Shown here piece by piece: positions 10,980-21,220 of a DNA stretch of 64,000 nt. The stretch comes from Tetraselmis striata (taxonomy: Eukaryota; Chlorophyta; Chlorodendrophyceae; Chlorodendrales; Chlorodendraceae): positions 186,001 through 250,000 of the forward strand of contig VCJN01002489.1 in assembly GCA_006384855.1 (NCBI GenBank). Direction: 5' to 3'. The notes under the pieces were generated by a model, which was given only the letters and a program-made list of their open reading frames with translations, was not told where the DNA came from and made no database searches. A program made the position numbers and the translations under genes. Position 1 is the stretch's first letter, and each line of letters opens with the position of its first letter.

Positions 10980-11440
10980 ACATGCGGTGCACAACGGGGG
11001 CACTAGAAGGCTGCATACTGCTTAAATTACTTATTGCGAAACTTTCGCAACGTACGGAACAACCCCATCCTTCCGTTTCCATGCATAATACTGACCTAAA
11101 CCATGTCATTATGTCAGAATGGCCTAAGATCCCTCTACCATCCATTAATCTCGCTGTCGCGACTATCATCCGCGGGATGGTGATGATGCCGCCGGCAGCA
11201 TAATGAAAATTTTACATCAGGGCTTTAACAAATGCGCACTACAAACAGAACTAACAACAACTATGAAGGGTTGCCAGCAAAAGAGAGACATAAGCCTGAA
11301 ACCAAGGTCGAGCAGGAGGCCAGGAAGCCCAAAACCAAGGGGGAGCCAAGGGAACCACGAAGTCGCCAAGCTGCCAGGAAACAAAGGGACCACCGCCCCG
11401 GGGTAGGCCATCAGCCGCGGCGAGGACGCTTGCAGCCAAT
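10980..11440. other. no gene seen
   Basis: Short uninformative ORFs only. This lies between the 5' end of the 9.1-10.8-kb gene and the 3' end of the LINE-like remnant. No poly(A) or simple tail marking the LINE 3' end was seen. Confidence 0.4.
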
Positions 11441-11448
11441 GACCCGGG

Positions 11449-13810
11449 TCATAGCAACAAAGGCCGACGAGCGACGCGACGCATGCGCAGGAGCACCATC
11501 ACGTGCCGCGCGCACGGCCGCGACCCCGCCAAGAACGTTGTATGCATGTGCCATGTTGATGAGCAAGGAGAAACGGCGGCGCCACGCAGACAAGAGCTAG
11601 CCGATTTTTGGCCAATGTGTGTGTGGCTAGCTTTCGCGAGCTCCACCAATAAGGCCTCAGCGTGCGGGGCCTGCGAGCCGAACTCGGAAACGGCGAAAGG
11701 AAGAAAGCGAAGCATGCCGGTGGCGTTTCGGACACCCTCGTCATACTTCTGGATTTTGTGGCGCTCTACAGCCCGCAATGCGGTCGTTGGATCCGAGCTT
11801 GACACGCCGAGGATAGGAGCAATGGTGGTATCGACAGCAGCCCTGTTCCCGCGGATACCACCATACATACCCATAAAGCCCAACAACGGCCGGCCGGCCG
11901 TTGCTGCTCTTCGGAAGAGAAACAAGCACCGACGGGTCCGTGAGGATCTGGACACCCACGCCCAGCGCGGACTTCACGTCGTGGGTAACGTCGGAAAGGC
12001 CATGTGCCGCCCACTCGTGTGCGGCGTGATTGGAGTCGCCCCCAGAGCAACGAGCCACGTGATCAGCGTACGCGACCACCCAATCAAGTTGAAGGAGTGA
12101 ATTCCACGCCGGCATCCTCAAAACGGGCCAGCATACCTTGTACCGAGAAGGAGCAAAAAGCACAAGGGCATGGCTCACCAAGGGAGAGGACAGGAGCCGC
12201 CGGAAGGCCAAATGGGCGGCAAGCGGCAACGCGGAACATGGAATCGTAGTGCTCAGGGGAACGCTCACGGACTTCACCAAGGCGACCCTCACTTGGAGGA
12301 TCAGTCATCAGGAACGCTGTCGCAGCGCGTAAGAGGCGGCCTCGGAAGCGGTTGCTGTCAGGGCCGCTTGTAGGCATACGCGCAGCAAGCTTTGCGAAGC
12401 GGACCGTGTGAATGCGGTGGCTCAGGGTTTCCTGGACTTTTCGCATGGAGTGCAAGGAGAAATCCGAGTAATGCGGGATAGCTTGGAGGTCGGCCGCCGA
12501 GCGCATCGCAGACGCCGGCTCAGCCCCAACGGCCGAGCAGCCGGCACGGGCAACATGAGAGCGCTTGGAGGGGAGCAACTTTAGGGCAGAGTCAAACGGC
12601 CCTGCTAGATCCTCGAGCACCGCGTCTCCACACTCGTCAACGACACGGGTATGAGCAGCGCGAAACTCGACAGCCCACATCGGCGCCGACATGGTGGCGC
12701 CGGCATCGGGCTCCAACGCTGGGGTGGCAAAAGCCTAGTGAATCGAGGACGCCCCAAACATGGTAGAGGCTATGAGGGCTGGATACGCCTGACGGGTCGG
12801 AAAGGAACGCGCCGGCGTCGCTCAGGGTGGCGTGTTGAGCACGGAGGAAAATTGCAGCCTGGCCAACCACAAGGGCGGCAGCGCCGATGTGGGAGGCATC
12901 TGCGATAACCACATTATCGCCAATGCCGAGGCCCCCAAATTGGACCGGGAGGGACAGTTGCGTGCGCATGGAGGGCGTATCCAAGAGGTCGGGCCTAACA
13001 ACCCATATGCCGGCGAGCGTTGAAAATGCGGCGGCGTCTGCATCTTCAAGGAAGGACGTAATAGTGTCGACATACCCCTCAGAGCGACCCAAGCCCCGAG
13101 GCGTGGAGCGAAGGTGGTGGCCGAAACGACGGCCGCCAACTTGCAGCAAACGAGTAGCAGTGTGGGAGTGGAAGTGCTCGGCCAAACCGATAAGCCGGGA
13201 GCCGAATTAGTGAAATTGGCCGAAATTGGCTCGCGGCGAAAGTGGCCGCGAGCCCACAGGGGCACCGAGCACCTTGATTCCGGACGAAGAGGCTGCAACA
13301 CCATGCAACAAATGCCCAAAAGGGAGGGCGCCGGACGGGGACGAAGAGCCAAGCTGACAATACGCATGTCGTTTGCGAATGGTGACGCTTAACCCAAAGG
13401 CGGCAAAAGCGGACAGGGCCACCCATGAAGCAAGCGCAAGTCCGTCACCAGTGCCGACCAGGTTGACGTCGTCAGAGAGTGACTGGGGGCAGCCGCGGCG
13501 ATGCGAGCATACACTCGGGCAGCGACGGCGGCGAACATGAGGCCGAGGGCGCAACCCTAGCGCAACCCTCCACGGCTTGGAATCTGGAGAGAGGGACCGG
13601 GTTGGGAGCCGTCGAAAACGTAAAGATTTGATTCTTTACCATAAAGTGTGTTCGCCGATCGTTAGAGGCTGCCAAACAGGGTCCTTGAGCAGTGTGCGGA
13701 ACATTTCGGAGCGGTAGAAGGAATTGAACGCGTTTTCGGCGTCAAGCTGGACCAAGACGAGGGATGGATCCGAATCTAGGAGAGATCGCACAAAGGAATT
13801 GAACTAATAT
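11449..13810 (-). mobile_element. non-LTR (LINE-like) retrotransposon remnant, 5'-truncated
   Basis: Minus strand, in transcription order. RT motif A is LVQLDAENAFNSFYRSEM (about 13760-13700). The catalytic-box region LSDDVNLVGTG (about 13470) is followed by a thumb segment with GLSVTIRK. The connection LPVQFGGLGIGDN lies at about 12940. A long helical region follows, then an H..C..RH-like segment (DHVARCSGGDSNHAAHEW, about 12040), and a C-terminal PD-(D/E)XK-like region with AVERHKIQKYDEGV and FLPFAVSEFG (about 11780-11680). Reading needs at least three frame changes (near 12700, 12090 and 11950) plus an in-frame TAA near 13190, so the copy is dead. The N-terminal endonuclease/ORF1 part is absent. 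Placing it among LINEs with a restriction-like endonuclease is inference from this layout. Confidence 0.7.
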
Positions 13811-14640
13811 TTCCGCCGGCAGCATGGAAACGCAAATAGTTATACTATATATGGTCCCTACCAAAGAGTAAAGTGAAGATGGGTCATGGTCGATTAAATT
13901 CCTGGATTATGTCGCGCGCTAAGCATATTTCAAAATCATTAACCCCGAGTCCTGTAAGTACGGTACTGGTACGGATTAGCGACCTAGCGACTCATTCATA
14001 CTCATACAATACCGGTATAACAAGGAGCAGTAGTACGCATGTTTTTCTTTCGCCTCCGGGTCGGGACATGAATGGCAACGGTGAAGTGAAACCCTTGAAA
14101 TACCTGGTAAAAGTGAAGTAATAACCGGCCGAAGCCGCCCCATATCACTTGACTTCGTGCGCCAAATGCAGTCGCATGTATTGGCAATTGCAATAAGCCA
14201 ACGAATAATGCAGTCGCCAATATTGCAACTAGTCGCTATAGGTCTGGCATCGCCATTAGACCGTTGCGTCATTTGAACCCCGAAGGGCTAATGCATCAGC
14301 ATTTGGGTAAACCGCCAAGGTAAACCGACACGGACCCGAACGATATGCCGATGAAATTACATAGCCGGGAATCGATCCGGGACATCCTAAGTAGAAGACC
14401 ATCGCTCTAGCGAGCAGACAGACGACGAGGTATGTTAAAGAATTACCAGTATTACGGGATCCCGTAATCCGGACAAGCGGCCTAGGCGAGTTGGGACTAG
14501 CCGACCTATATATCCACGCGCGTCGGCCCATTTTTCAGGTCCACATACAAGTCGCGACGTACCATGGTACCGAATCACTACGTCCTTATTAGACGTTGTA
14601 TGACATGGGATGATGCTTGTGATACGATCTAAATTAGTTC
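13811..14640. other. no gene seen
   Basis: AT-richer DNA with short ORFs. A minus-strand segment near 14345-14410 has a box-B-like GGATCGATTCC but does not fold into a credible tRNA. Otherwise featureless. Confidence 0.4.
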
Positions 14641-14650
14641 TTTATGGGGT

Positions 14651-14822
14651 TTCCTCCTTTCCGAGCCGCTTTTCCGGCTACCGCTGCTGCTAATAAGTGG
14701 TACGGGCTACTGGTTCATCCGTTATTTGCCGCGCTCGTGTGTGTGTAGCACGAGTAGACATAAAAGAAGCCGGAAAAACAAAGCCTGTCAACTTCCAGTT
14801 TCGTTGTGTCACGCACATAGCG
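14651..14822 (+). repeat. repeat X, copy 1 (5' of recombinase)
   Basis: Starts with cctcctttccgagccgcttt, contains agtggta and a gcacgagtagacataaaag block, and ends with the ttccagtttcg block. About 170 bp. Matches X2 downstream of the recombinase in the same orientation, and inverted copies at 33.8 kb and 62.1 kb. Confidence 0.8.
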
Positions 14823-15286
14823 ATTAGTTGTCTCGTAACATGTTGCAAGGTCACATGTTGTGTCAAGATGACACCCGGCTCACCATCCGCGTGTGTATAA
14901 TTCTCATCCGTACGTCCGTCCGTCACTCACCATGCCACACGGCGAAGAGCCCGTCGCCGAGTCGACACCGAATCGCTGCATGCAGACATGCATGCCCAGT
15001 CTACATTGCTGCTCGAGCTTACATATCGCCGTTGGCCCAATTGACGGCTCGTGAAAGTGGTGTTGATGCAGGTGGAGCAATGGCTCTGGCTTCGGGCAGC
15101 GCGTCGCGGGACAACCGATAGGAAGCGGGGGAGCCGCGTTGCGCCCCGATTTGCTAGAGCCAGCCCCAAGCGGCCGTGTCCGAGAACATTAGCCCGGTGG
15201 AGGCGACCACTGCCACTGTCGTCCGGTACGTCGCTTGGATTGGTGAGCGGGCCACATAGGGGCTAAGTCGTTACAACCCTACATGT

Positions 15287-16202
15287 CAGCAATCAACACG
15301 TTCTTTGAATTGCGCCACATCGACTAAATCGCAAAGGACAACATGCACCTCGCCGGCGCGCGGCGTGGCGTGCTGCTAAGGCAACACAACATGGAGGCCG
15401 CCCCTTCGCGAGTCCCGTTACGTGCTGATGTCGCTTACGCTTTCGTCGAGCGGGCCGAATTGATTGTGTCTCCCCCCCCCCCCCCCCCCCCCCCACCCCC
15501 GAGTACCAGTACGAGTTCCGGGCCCTCATGGCCGCGGTTGTCAATTTCTTTGCCAGGGGACTTACTGGCGTGTCTTGCCGAGTGCGGGACGTCCATGTCA
15601 GCTCCTACAACATCACCATGCAGGTGCACCGTGAGAAGGGGCGTGCCGGACGGCGCGGCCCCAACGACCTACGTGTGCTACTCCTTCCCGTGTCGGAGCA
15701 CCCCCACGTCGCCCGTCTCGTGCACCACTTAATCGACAACGTCCAGTCTGCCCCCCTGGTCCCTCCTGCCTTGGCCGAGACAAACTTCTGGGCGGCCTCC
15801 CCGAGCGAGCAGTCAAAATCTTGGACTGCCGCTACAATGTCGGAGTGGTTATGTACGACCGTTCGTCTCGTGGGTGCTGCCCCTCCCGCGGGCACTTCCT
15901 GGAGGTCTCACACTCTTCGCAAGGGTGCAGCCTTTGCTGCTAACGCCATCGGAGTTCCGCTGTCCCACAGCAGTCGCCACCAAGGCGGCTGGGCCACGAA
16001 CTTCGACGTCGTTCTGTACTACATCGACTCCAACGTCCTCCCTTCACCTAGCGCGTGGTTCTTCTTTGGTCACTTCGCGCCCCTTCACCACTTGCAAGTT
16101 CAACAAGACTCCGCATGCAATGGCCTTCCGGGTGCCCCCTTCGTGACCAGGCGCTACCAATGCTTCATCAATCTACCGATCTCCTCGTTCGCTCATCACT
16201 AG
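15287..16202 (+). pseudogene. DIRS tyrosine recombinase, frameshifted (copy 1)
   Basis: The core-binding part (SAINTFFELRHID, about 15287) hits a TAA. The next frame (ADVAYAFVERAELIV) runs into a C23 run at 15472-15494, after which the protein resumes in another frame (EYQYEFRALMAAVVNFFARG). The catalytic domain is intact to the stop: the HxxR box in HTLRKGAAFAANAIG, His in RHQGGWA, and the candidate nucleophile Tyr in LYYIDSN. Compared with the copies at 31-33 kb and 62-64 kb, most of the N-terminus is deleted (between about 15100 and 15210). Function in relatives: integrates circular DIRS cDNA without target duplication. Confidence 0.8.
15472..15494 (+). repeat. C23 run inside recombinase coding sequence
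   Basis: 23 C, one A, then CCCCC. The paralogous copies at 31.8 kb and 63.0 kb have only 5-6 C at this place, encoding PPPEYRYD. The run is therefore an expansion that breaks the reading frame. Confidence 0.9.
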
Positions 16203-16236
16203 CAAAACCAGACTCAACTTGAAATGATATAAACTA

Positions 16237-16405
16237 GTTCATGGAGTTGCCTCCTTTCCGGACCGCTTTTCCGGCTGCCGTTACTTGCTGTTAAGTGGTA
16301 TTTGTTACTAGTCCACCCGTCGCTGCGCCCGTTTGTGTGCAGCACGAGTATAGACAGAAAAGCAGCCGTAATAGCTGCGCCTGCCATCTTCCAGTTTCGC
16401 TGTGT
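16237..16405 (+). repeat. repeat X, copy 2 (3' of recombinase)
   Basis: Direct repeat of X1 (cctcctttccggaccgcttt start, gcacgagtatagacagaaaag, ttccagtttcgctgtg end). It follows the recombinase stop by about 35 bp, so the recombinase is framed by X repeats. Confidence 0.8.
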
Positions 16406-16512
16406 TACAAAGCGCCCCCCTGATTCCGTTTTCCCTCCACGCTTTCACCAAACCTTCCTGCCCCAGCCATCGGCTCTTGCCTGCGCGAACGTTTTGGCAA
16501 AACCGTTTCAAA

Positions 16513-16542
<30 letters not shown>
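16513..16542. repeat. G30 homopolymer
   Basis: Uninterrupted G30 between repeats X2 and Y1, at the junction of the two halves of the DIRS-like composite. Confidence 0.95.
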
Positions 16543-16543
<1 letters not shown>

Positions 16544-16672
16544 GGGGGGCTTTGTGGTTTGCCGAAAACGAGCTTTGCCTTGGGTTACAGTGTTTTCTAA
16601 GGCGGGAGCCTGTCGGCAGCCCGCAAGAACAAAAATCACGAAGTGAGGGAGGGAGGGAGGGACGGACGCGGA

Positions 16673-16975
16673 CCATCACATGGTAGGTGGTGCGCGAAGA
16701 CAAAAGATAAGTACAGCAGATAGCCCGATAGTTTTTATAAGAATTCTACATCGAGTGGGGTCGACTCACAGCGTCGTGCTAGAGTTGACCGTGATCGTTT
16801 GTATAGCAATTTTCCTTAGCCAGATTTCGGGTGTTGAAGCACACTCGTACTAGCGTGTTTTTAGTATGATGTATAGCTGCGTGCGTTGCATGCGTGCCAC
16901 ATTGTGTAACGTGTACGCAGGCGAACGCGCGCAGCGCGCGCTAGGCGGAAGGAAACCCCAACTACTGGTGGTAAA
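16673..16975 (+). repeat. repeat Y, copy 1
   Basis: About 300 bp starting tcacatggtaggtgg and ending caactactggtggtaaa, sharing about 85-90 percent by eye with 20435-20735 in direct orientation. It includes the shared block agtttttataagaattct and a CpG-rich gcgcagcgcgcg motif. Confidence 0.85.
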
Positions 16976-17437
16976 AATTTCAAAGGAAGGGGGCTGTGTG
17001 GTTTGCCGAGCTCAATCTTGGGGCGGCACGACGCGGGAGGCCGCCGGCCGGCCCGATGTGGGGCAGGCGAGGGGCGCTCATAACGCCGGGGCTGGGCACC
17101 GGGCTCGGATTGGGAGCCGAAAGGCGACCACTAGCCACTTGGGAGGACCGACGCAAGCGCGCATGCCGATGAGCAGGCGGCTGGGGGCGAAGAGGTCCGG
17201 GGAGGGCGGGTAGACAATCACATCGGATGCCATTTCCGAGCGGCGCTGGTGCGAGCTGCGGTCGGGCCAGTAGGGCACGATGACGGTGGCCGCCGCGCCG
17301 GAGGTGTGGAGTTTGATGACGAGGTCATCGATGAGGCCCCAGGGAGGGTTGCACTAGTTGTGCTCACGACGCCACGCGCCATCGGAGAGGCGCAGGCTAT
17401 CGGTAGCCTCGCTGCAAGGGTCACGCCATAGGGAGTT

Positions 17438-18206
17438 AACAGTAATTTAACCTATTTTGCACCGAGGAATTCATTTTGCACCGTAGGGTTTGTTTATACC
17501 CTAGTTCCCGGGTCTACTATCAGTACTTAAGACTCACTGGTGATGTAGCTTGGGTTTGTAGACCTAGGGTGCAGTGTAGCATTCACCAGCGTGCAGGCCA
17601 GCCGCGACGTATATCCAATGTTGGTTTTGGAGGATTTTGTCCAAAATGGGACAAGATATGAGGCAAATCAATATTTATTATGATGATTACATCCATCGGC
17701 TAGCCACAAGACGTTGCTAATAGTTTATTCGTTGAGCATCCCCAACTCAAGCAAGTCCTTCTTCGTGGCTGCGTTAAACTTGACGACTCCGCCGGGTTTG
17801 CGTTGCGCTAGGGTGGTTGACATGACGTGGACGCAGTTGTTTCGTGGCGGGCTGATTTGCCACCCAGTCTGCGCATATGTCTTCACGACTTGGACGCTTT
17901 TACCGTACCACTTCTTTCTGACCATGGTGCCGTCCTCGTTGAACACCTCGCGACTTCCCGACGCGTCGTGGATGGCCTTCGCGTACGATAGGGGGACGGC
18001 TTCAACAAGCTTCCAAGGAAGCGTCAGGCGCTTCTCCCAGCTTGTGTCAACTGGCTTCTTCCCTCCTTTTGTCTGCGCGTACAACCATAGGGGCATGAGA
18101 GGTTTGCCCTTTGCATTGGCATGGAAGGGCTCGTATACGGCCACGGTCAACGTGTCTTCGGTAGTCTCGCGCGACTTCACAAGCCCGATGACGAATCTCG
18201 ACAGTT
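17438..18206 (-). mobile_element. 769-bp insertion with own ORF inside the DIRS polyprotein
   Basis: The DIRS protein breaks after the NARRPRYN segment and resumes at LWRDPC. Removing 17438-18206 rejoins them in frame as RYNSLWRDP, which fits the family pattern. AGTT (plus strand) stands at both edges, 17434-17437 and 18203-18206, consistent with a 4-bp target duplication. No terminal inverted repeats or LTRs are obvious. The left part has the short direct repeat ttttgcaccg (two copies). It carries a minus-strand ORF to 17725. Element class unknown. Confidence 0.6.
17725..18206 (-). CDS. unrecognised ORF carried by the insertion
   Basis: The open frame continues from DIRS sequence through the insertion edge and ends with TAA at 17725-17727. 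About 155 residues lie within the insert. They are basic and globular-looking (for example TLTVAVYEPFHANAKGKPLM, LTLPWKLVEAVPLSYAKAIH, FNEDGTMVRKKWYGKSVQVV). No catalytic signature was identified. It does not resemble the transposase, integrase or methyltransferase domains I know. The native start is unclear: no ATG lies close to the edge, so the first codons may come from read-through. Could be a cargo gene, a small transposase, or a captured host exon. Confidence 0.45.
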
Positions 18207-18964
18207 GTAGCGTGGGCGCCGCGCGTTTTCCATGGTAGGGAAGTGGTCGATGGTGTGATGCCCCGAGATGTTGTCGAGGTGGTTGAAGTGGCGCAAATTG
18301 AACGCCCAGTCGTCGTAGACGATCTCGCGGCTGAGGAGATCTGGCCATATGTTGGCCGTGGTCTGGATGCAACGCGCATGGATGGATGTCGTCGGATTCA
18401 AGGATGAATCACAGTTTTCGTAGCTCCGTCATAAGCAGAGGGGAGCGGGAGGTGAGGTTGGCGAGGATGTGGACCACCTCCGTGTCGACCTCGCTGCTCC
18501 GAGAGGAAGGTGAGCACGCGGCGTATCGGATAGCCTTAAGCTCCTTGTAAGTGATGCGCAGCTCGCGGTTGCCGTCGTACTAGAAACCGCACGCCTCCGT
18601 GGTCTCGTTGAAGATGGCACCCCACACACTCGTAGCCGGAGGTATACGACATACATGTAGGCCGTCTCCACGGGCATGTCGATGGAACGGCCGTTGCTGT
18701 GGTTGGGGACCGCCACCCACCTACCATGCGAGGTTGTGTCGCAGTCGGTGCGTCATCTTCACGCGCCCGCTCCACGAGTCGTTCGTGCGGAGCACGTCGT
18801 GCAGCTCGCGCAAGTAGAACCGTGCCTTCTTGATGGCGAGGAACAAGAACTGGGCACGACCTGTCACGGACGCAAGCTCCCGCCGCACATGAAGCCATCG
18901 TGCATCTCGCTTAGCACGGAGGATTAGGCCAAGGGCTATGGCAACGAGTGAATCGAGTTTCCGA

Positions 18965-19008
18965 GGGGGGAAGGGGGGGGGGGGGAGGGAGGGGGGGGGG
19001 GGGGGGGC
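18965..19008. repeat. interrupted G-tract cluster
   Basis: Runs of G6, G13, G3 and G17 separated by single or double A, lying inside the minus-strand RT gene, so C-rich on its coding strand. It falls between the RT and RNase H regions and interrupts the frame. Confidence 0.85.
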
Positions 19009-20434
19009 TCAAATCGTACCGTTTTGCGAGTCGAACTCCAAACCGAGATGCTCCAGTCGGTGTACCGGCCCACTAACCCTTGTCGGGATGCCGGCTGAGA
19101 CCTAACCTTCCGAGCAGGGAGGTGAGGCGGTCGCGCACAGCGTAGCCTTGCGCCCGGCTAGCGTAGACGCAAAGCACATGAAGTAGTCCATGTACGGGAG
19201 CATATGCGGCCGCCACGGAAGTGGCTGCGGAGCGCCTGACGTCGGCCCATGCTAAGCTTGTTGCAACCATTGGGAGATTATTGCGAAGTCGGGGCGCCGC
19301 AGATGGCGGATTGGCGGTTGAACGCAGCAGTGAGAGAGCAGAAGTAATATGGGCTCAGACTCCAGCCCATGGGGAGCCCCGCCAGCCGGTAGAGGTTGCC
19401 TCGGTGCGGTAGCATAGTCGCGGTCCTCGGGAGCAATGCCGACGGCGTACAAGCCGTCGCGTAGGTCCATGGAGAGCATGTAGTCACCTGGTCGGGCCAG
19501 GTGACGCAGTCGAGTGAGGGTCTCGAAACTCAGGTCCCGCTCCTCGCAGTACCCGTTGAGGGGTCGTAGGTCGATGATGAGCCGCCACTTACTGACACCC
19601 GGCTTAGGGATGAGGAGCACCCGAGAGACCCGCCGCGAGCAGTGGTCTTCCTCTCACGCTCTGCTAGCCAGGAAGCGAGCCAGCTCGCCGTCCACGAAGC
19701 GTAGTTGGTCGGGGGTGGCGTCCTCCATCGAGACTCCTTGGTGAAAGGGGGCGGGCGGCCCGTTCTTGAACGGGGTGCGCACGCCCTTGCGGATCATGTC
19801 GACGACCCTGCGTCCGTCGCCGATGTCCGCCCATGCTTGCCAGCTCATGTCGCAAGTAGTCATACTCAGGAGTGAACGAGTCGGCACGCGAGCCGGACGG
19901 AGTCCACATGCATGGCCGTGCGTCTGGCGCGTAGGTGTGCGTCCTCGATCGGGGGCGACACCGACCGCCCTAGGCCGCGTGCCCATCGCGTGTCGAGGCA
20001 CGAGTATCTGACCATAGGGAACAGCTCGTCCGGTCACGGTAGTCGAGTTGGCCACCGGCCGAACATGGAATCACTATCAGTTTCGGGGTAGGAGTTTGAA
20101 TCGGCCAGTTAGGCCGAGGCGCCGGGCAATCGGCGCCAATTTGGAGCGTGCCATGAAGGCGAGGGCACGCAGATGGGGCCACCAGTACCACCAACCCGCG
20201 CAACATGCGCCGTCGGGATGGGGGGCTCGACGAGAAGGGGCGGGGCACGGTGTCTTTCGAAGGTGCGATCTACAGTCGATATATAGTTGTCAGCATGCCG
20301 GCAATAATCGCCTATTCGCACCCAAGAAGACGGTACCGGCGGTCGGAGGACGGCGGGTCTTCACACGCGGGTCGGGCGTGCGGAAAAGCCATAGCGTCTT
20401 GCACCGGACGAACCCGTGAGCATCGAGGATGCCA

Positions 20435-20735
20435 GTCACATGGTAGGTGGGGCGCGAAGACGGAAGATGGGGACAGCAGATTGCCCGCTAGTTTTTATAA
20501 GAATTCTTCATCGAGTGGGGTCAACTCACAGCGTGGTGCCGGACTTGACCGTGCTCGTTTGTACAACAGTTTCTCTCAGTCAGATTTCGGGTGTTGCAGC
20601 ACACTCGTACTACCGTGTTTTTACTACGATGGATATAGCTGCGTGCGTTGCATGCGTGCCACATTGTGTATCGTGTACGCAAGCACACGCGCGCAGCGCG
20701 CGCCAGGCGGTAGAAACCCCAACTACTGGTAGTAA
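20435..20735 (+). repeat. repeat Y, copy 2
   Basis: Direct repeat of 16673-16975. Together they bracket the minus-strand RT gene (about 4.06 kb outer span). The right end lies about 480 bp upstream of the PKD2 start codon. Confidence 0.85.
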
Positions 20736-20740
20736 ACAAA

Positions 20741-21220
20741 ATGAAGCCAGCAGGTGCCGCCAGTAGTACTTCACCGGCTTCCGACTCTTCCCCGCCGTGC
20801 TACTGACCTACTGTAGCCAACGACGCCCTTCACGCCGGGCGCCGCGGCTGCGCGCGAGGGCGCGAGGCATGCGCCCATCTCGGCAGCATGCCGCGGCGCA
20901 CCCCCCTATCATACTGGTCGGAAAGTCCTCCCAACCCTCACACCCCCGTGGGTATAGGCGTGCAGACACACAGCATACTCCTTCCGTCTCTGAGCCAGCT
21001 AGCTAGAGGAAGTCGAGGACGCGATATCCGCGCTTCGTGCCGAGAGAGCGGCCGAGCAGGGCGGTGCGGCCAACGTGACGGGCATGCCAGTGCGCCTCCG
21101 CTGCTGAAGGCCGACGTCCGCTGCCGAGCAGCCCGGCCGGAGCGCGGCGGGAGGGAGTGGCTGGATTGATTAGAGGAGAATCTGGTAGGCGGCAGCGTCC
21201 ACCCCCCTTGCGTCATCAAG
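20741..21220 (+). promoter_or_regulatory. upstream region and 5' UTR of the PKD2 gene
   Basis: 480 bp of GC-rich DNA between repeat Y2 and the start codon. No clear TATA box. A transposon edge therefore lies within 0.5 kb of the channel gene's start. Confidence 0.35.

Larger units (their letters stand above)
17080..20055 (-). pseudogene. DIRS-type RT / RNase H / methyltransferase-like polyprotein, broken
   Basis: In minus-strand order. A lead region ends FVDGELARFLASRA (about 19665). RT fingers SKWRLIIDLRPLNGYC (about 19590) are followed by LAGLPMGWSLSPYYF (about 19370). The catalytic box reads PYMDYF (19183-19194), where the second catalytic Asp is replaced by Tyr. The EHLGLEFDS segment (about 19040) and RNase H region (LAWWVAVPNHS about 18715, VGCHLQRDHGG about 18620, ANIWPDLLSR about 18340) follow, down to the NARRPRYN segment (about 18210). 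After the inserted 17438-18206 segment the protein resumes as LWRDPCSEATDSLRLSDGAW. The methyltransferase-like motif NPPW is at 17339-17350, then MASDVIVYPPSPDLFAPSR and VGPPKW. Multiple indels and a TAG before NPPW make it inactive. Confidence 0.8.
14651..20740. mobile_element. DIRS/Kangaroo-like composite: recombinase (+) and RT/RH/MT (-), convergent
   Basis: Two direct-repeat pairs and two convergent genes lie side by side: X1 (14651), tyrosine recombinase on plus (15287-16202), X2 (16237), a G30 run, Y1 (16673), RT/RNase H/methyltransferase-like gene on minus (20055-17080), Y2 (20435). The RT type and the combination with a tyrosine recombinase and an NPPW methyltransferase-like domain are characteristic of DIRS-order elements in volvocine algae. 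Opposite orientation of recombinase and RT recalls Kangaroo-type elements; this comparison is from memory. All ORFs are broken. Whether X and Y belong to one element or two adjacent ones cannot be decided here. Confidence 0.65.

Noticed and set aside
14340-14420. Possible tRNA or tRNA-derived SINE head on the minus strand (box-B-like GGATCGATTCC)
   Set aside because: The D-arm and acceptor stem do not pair, and no A box stands at the proper distance. A B-box match alone is common by chance.
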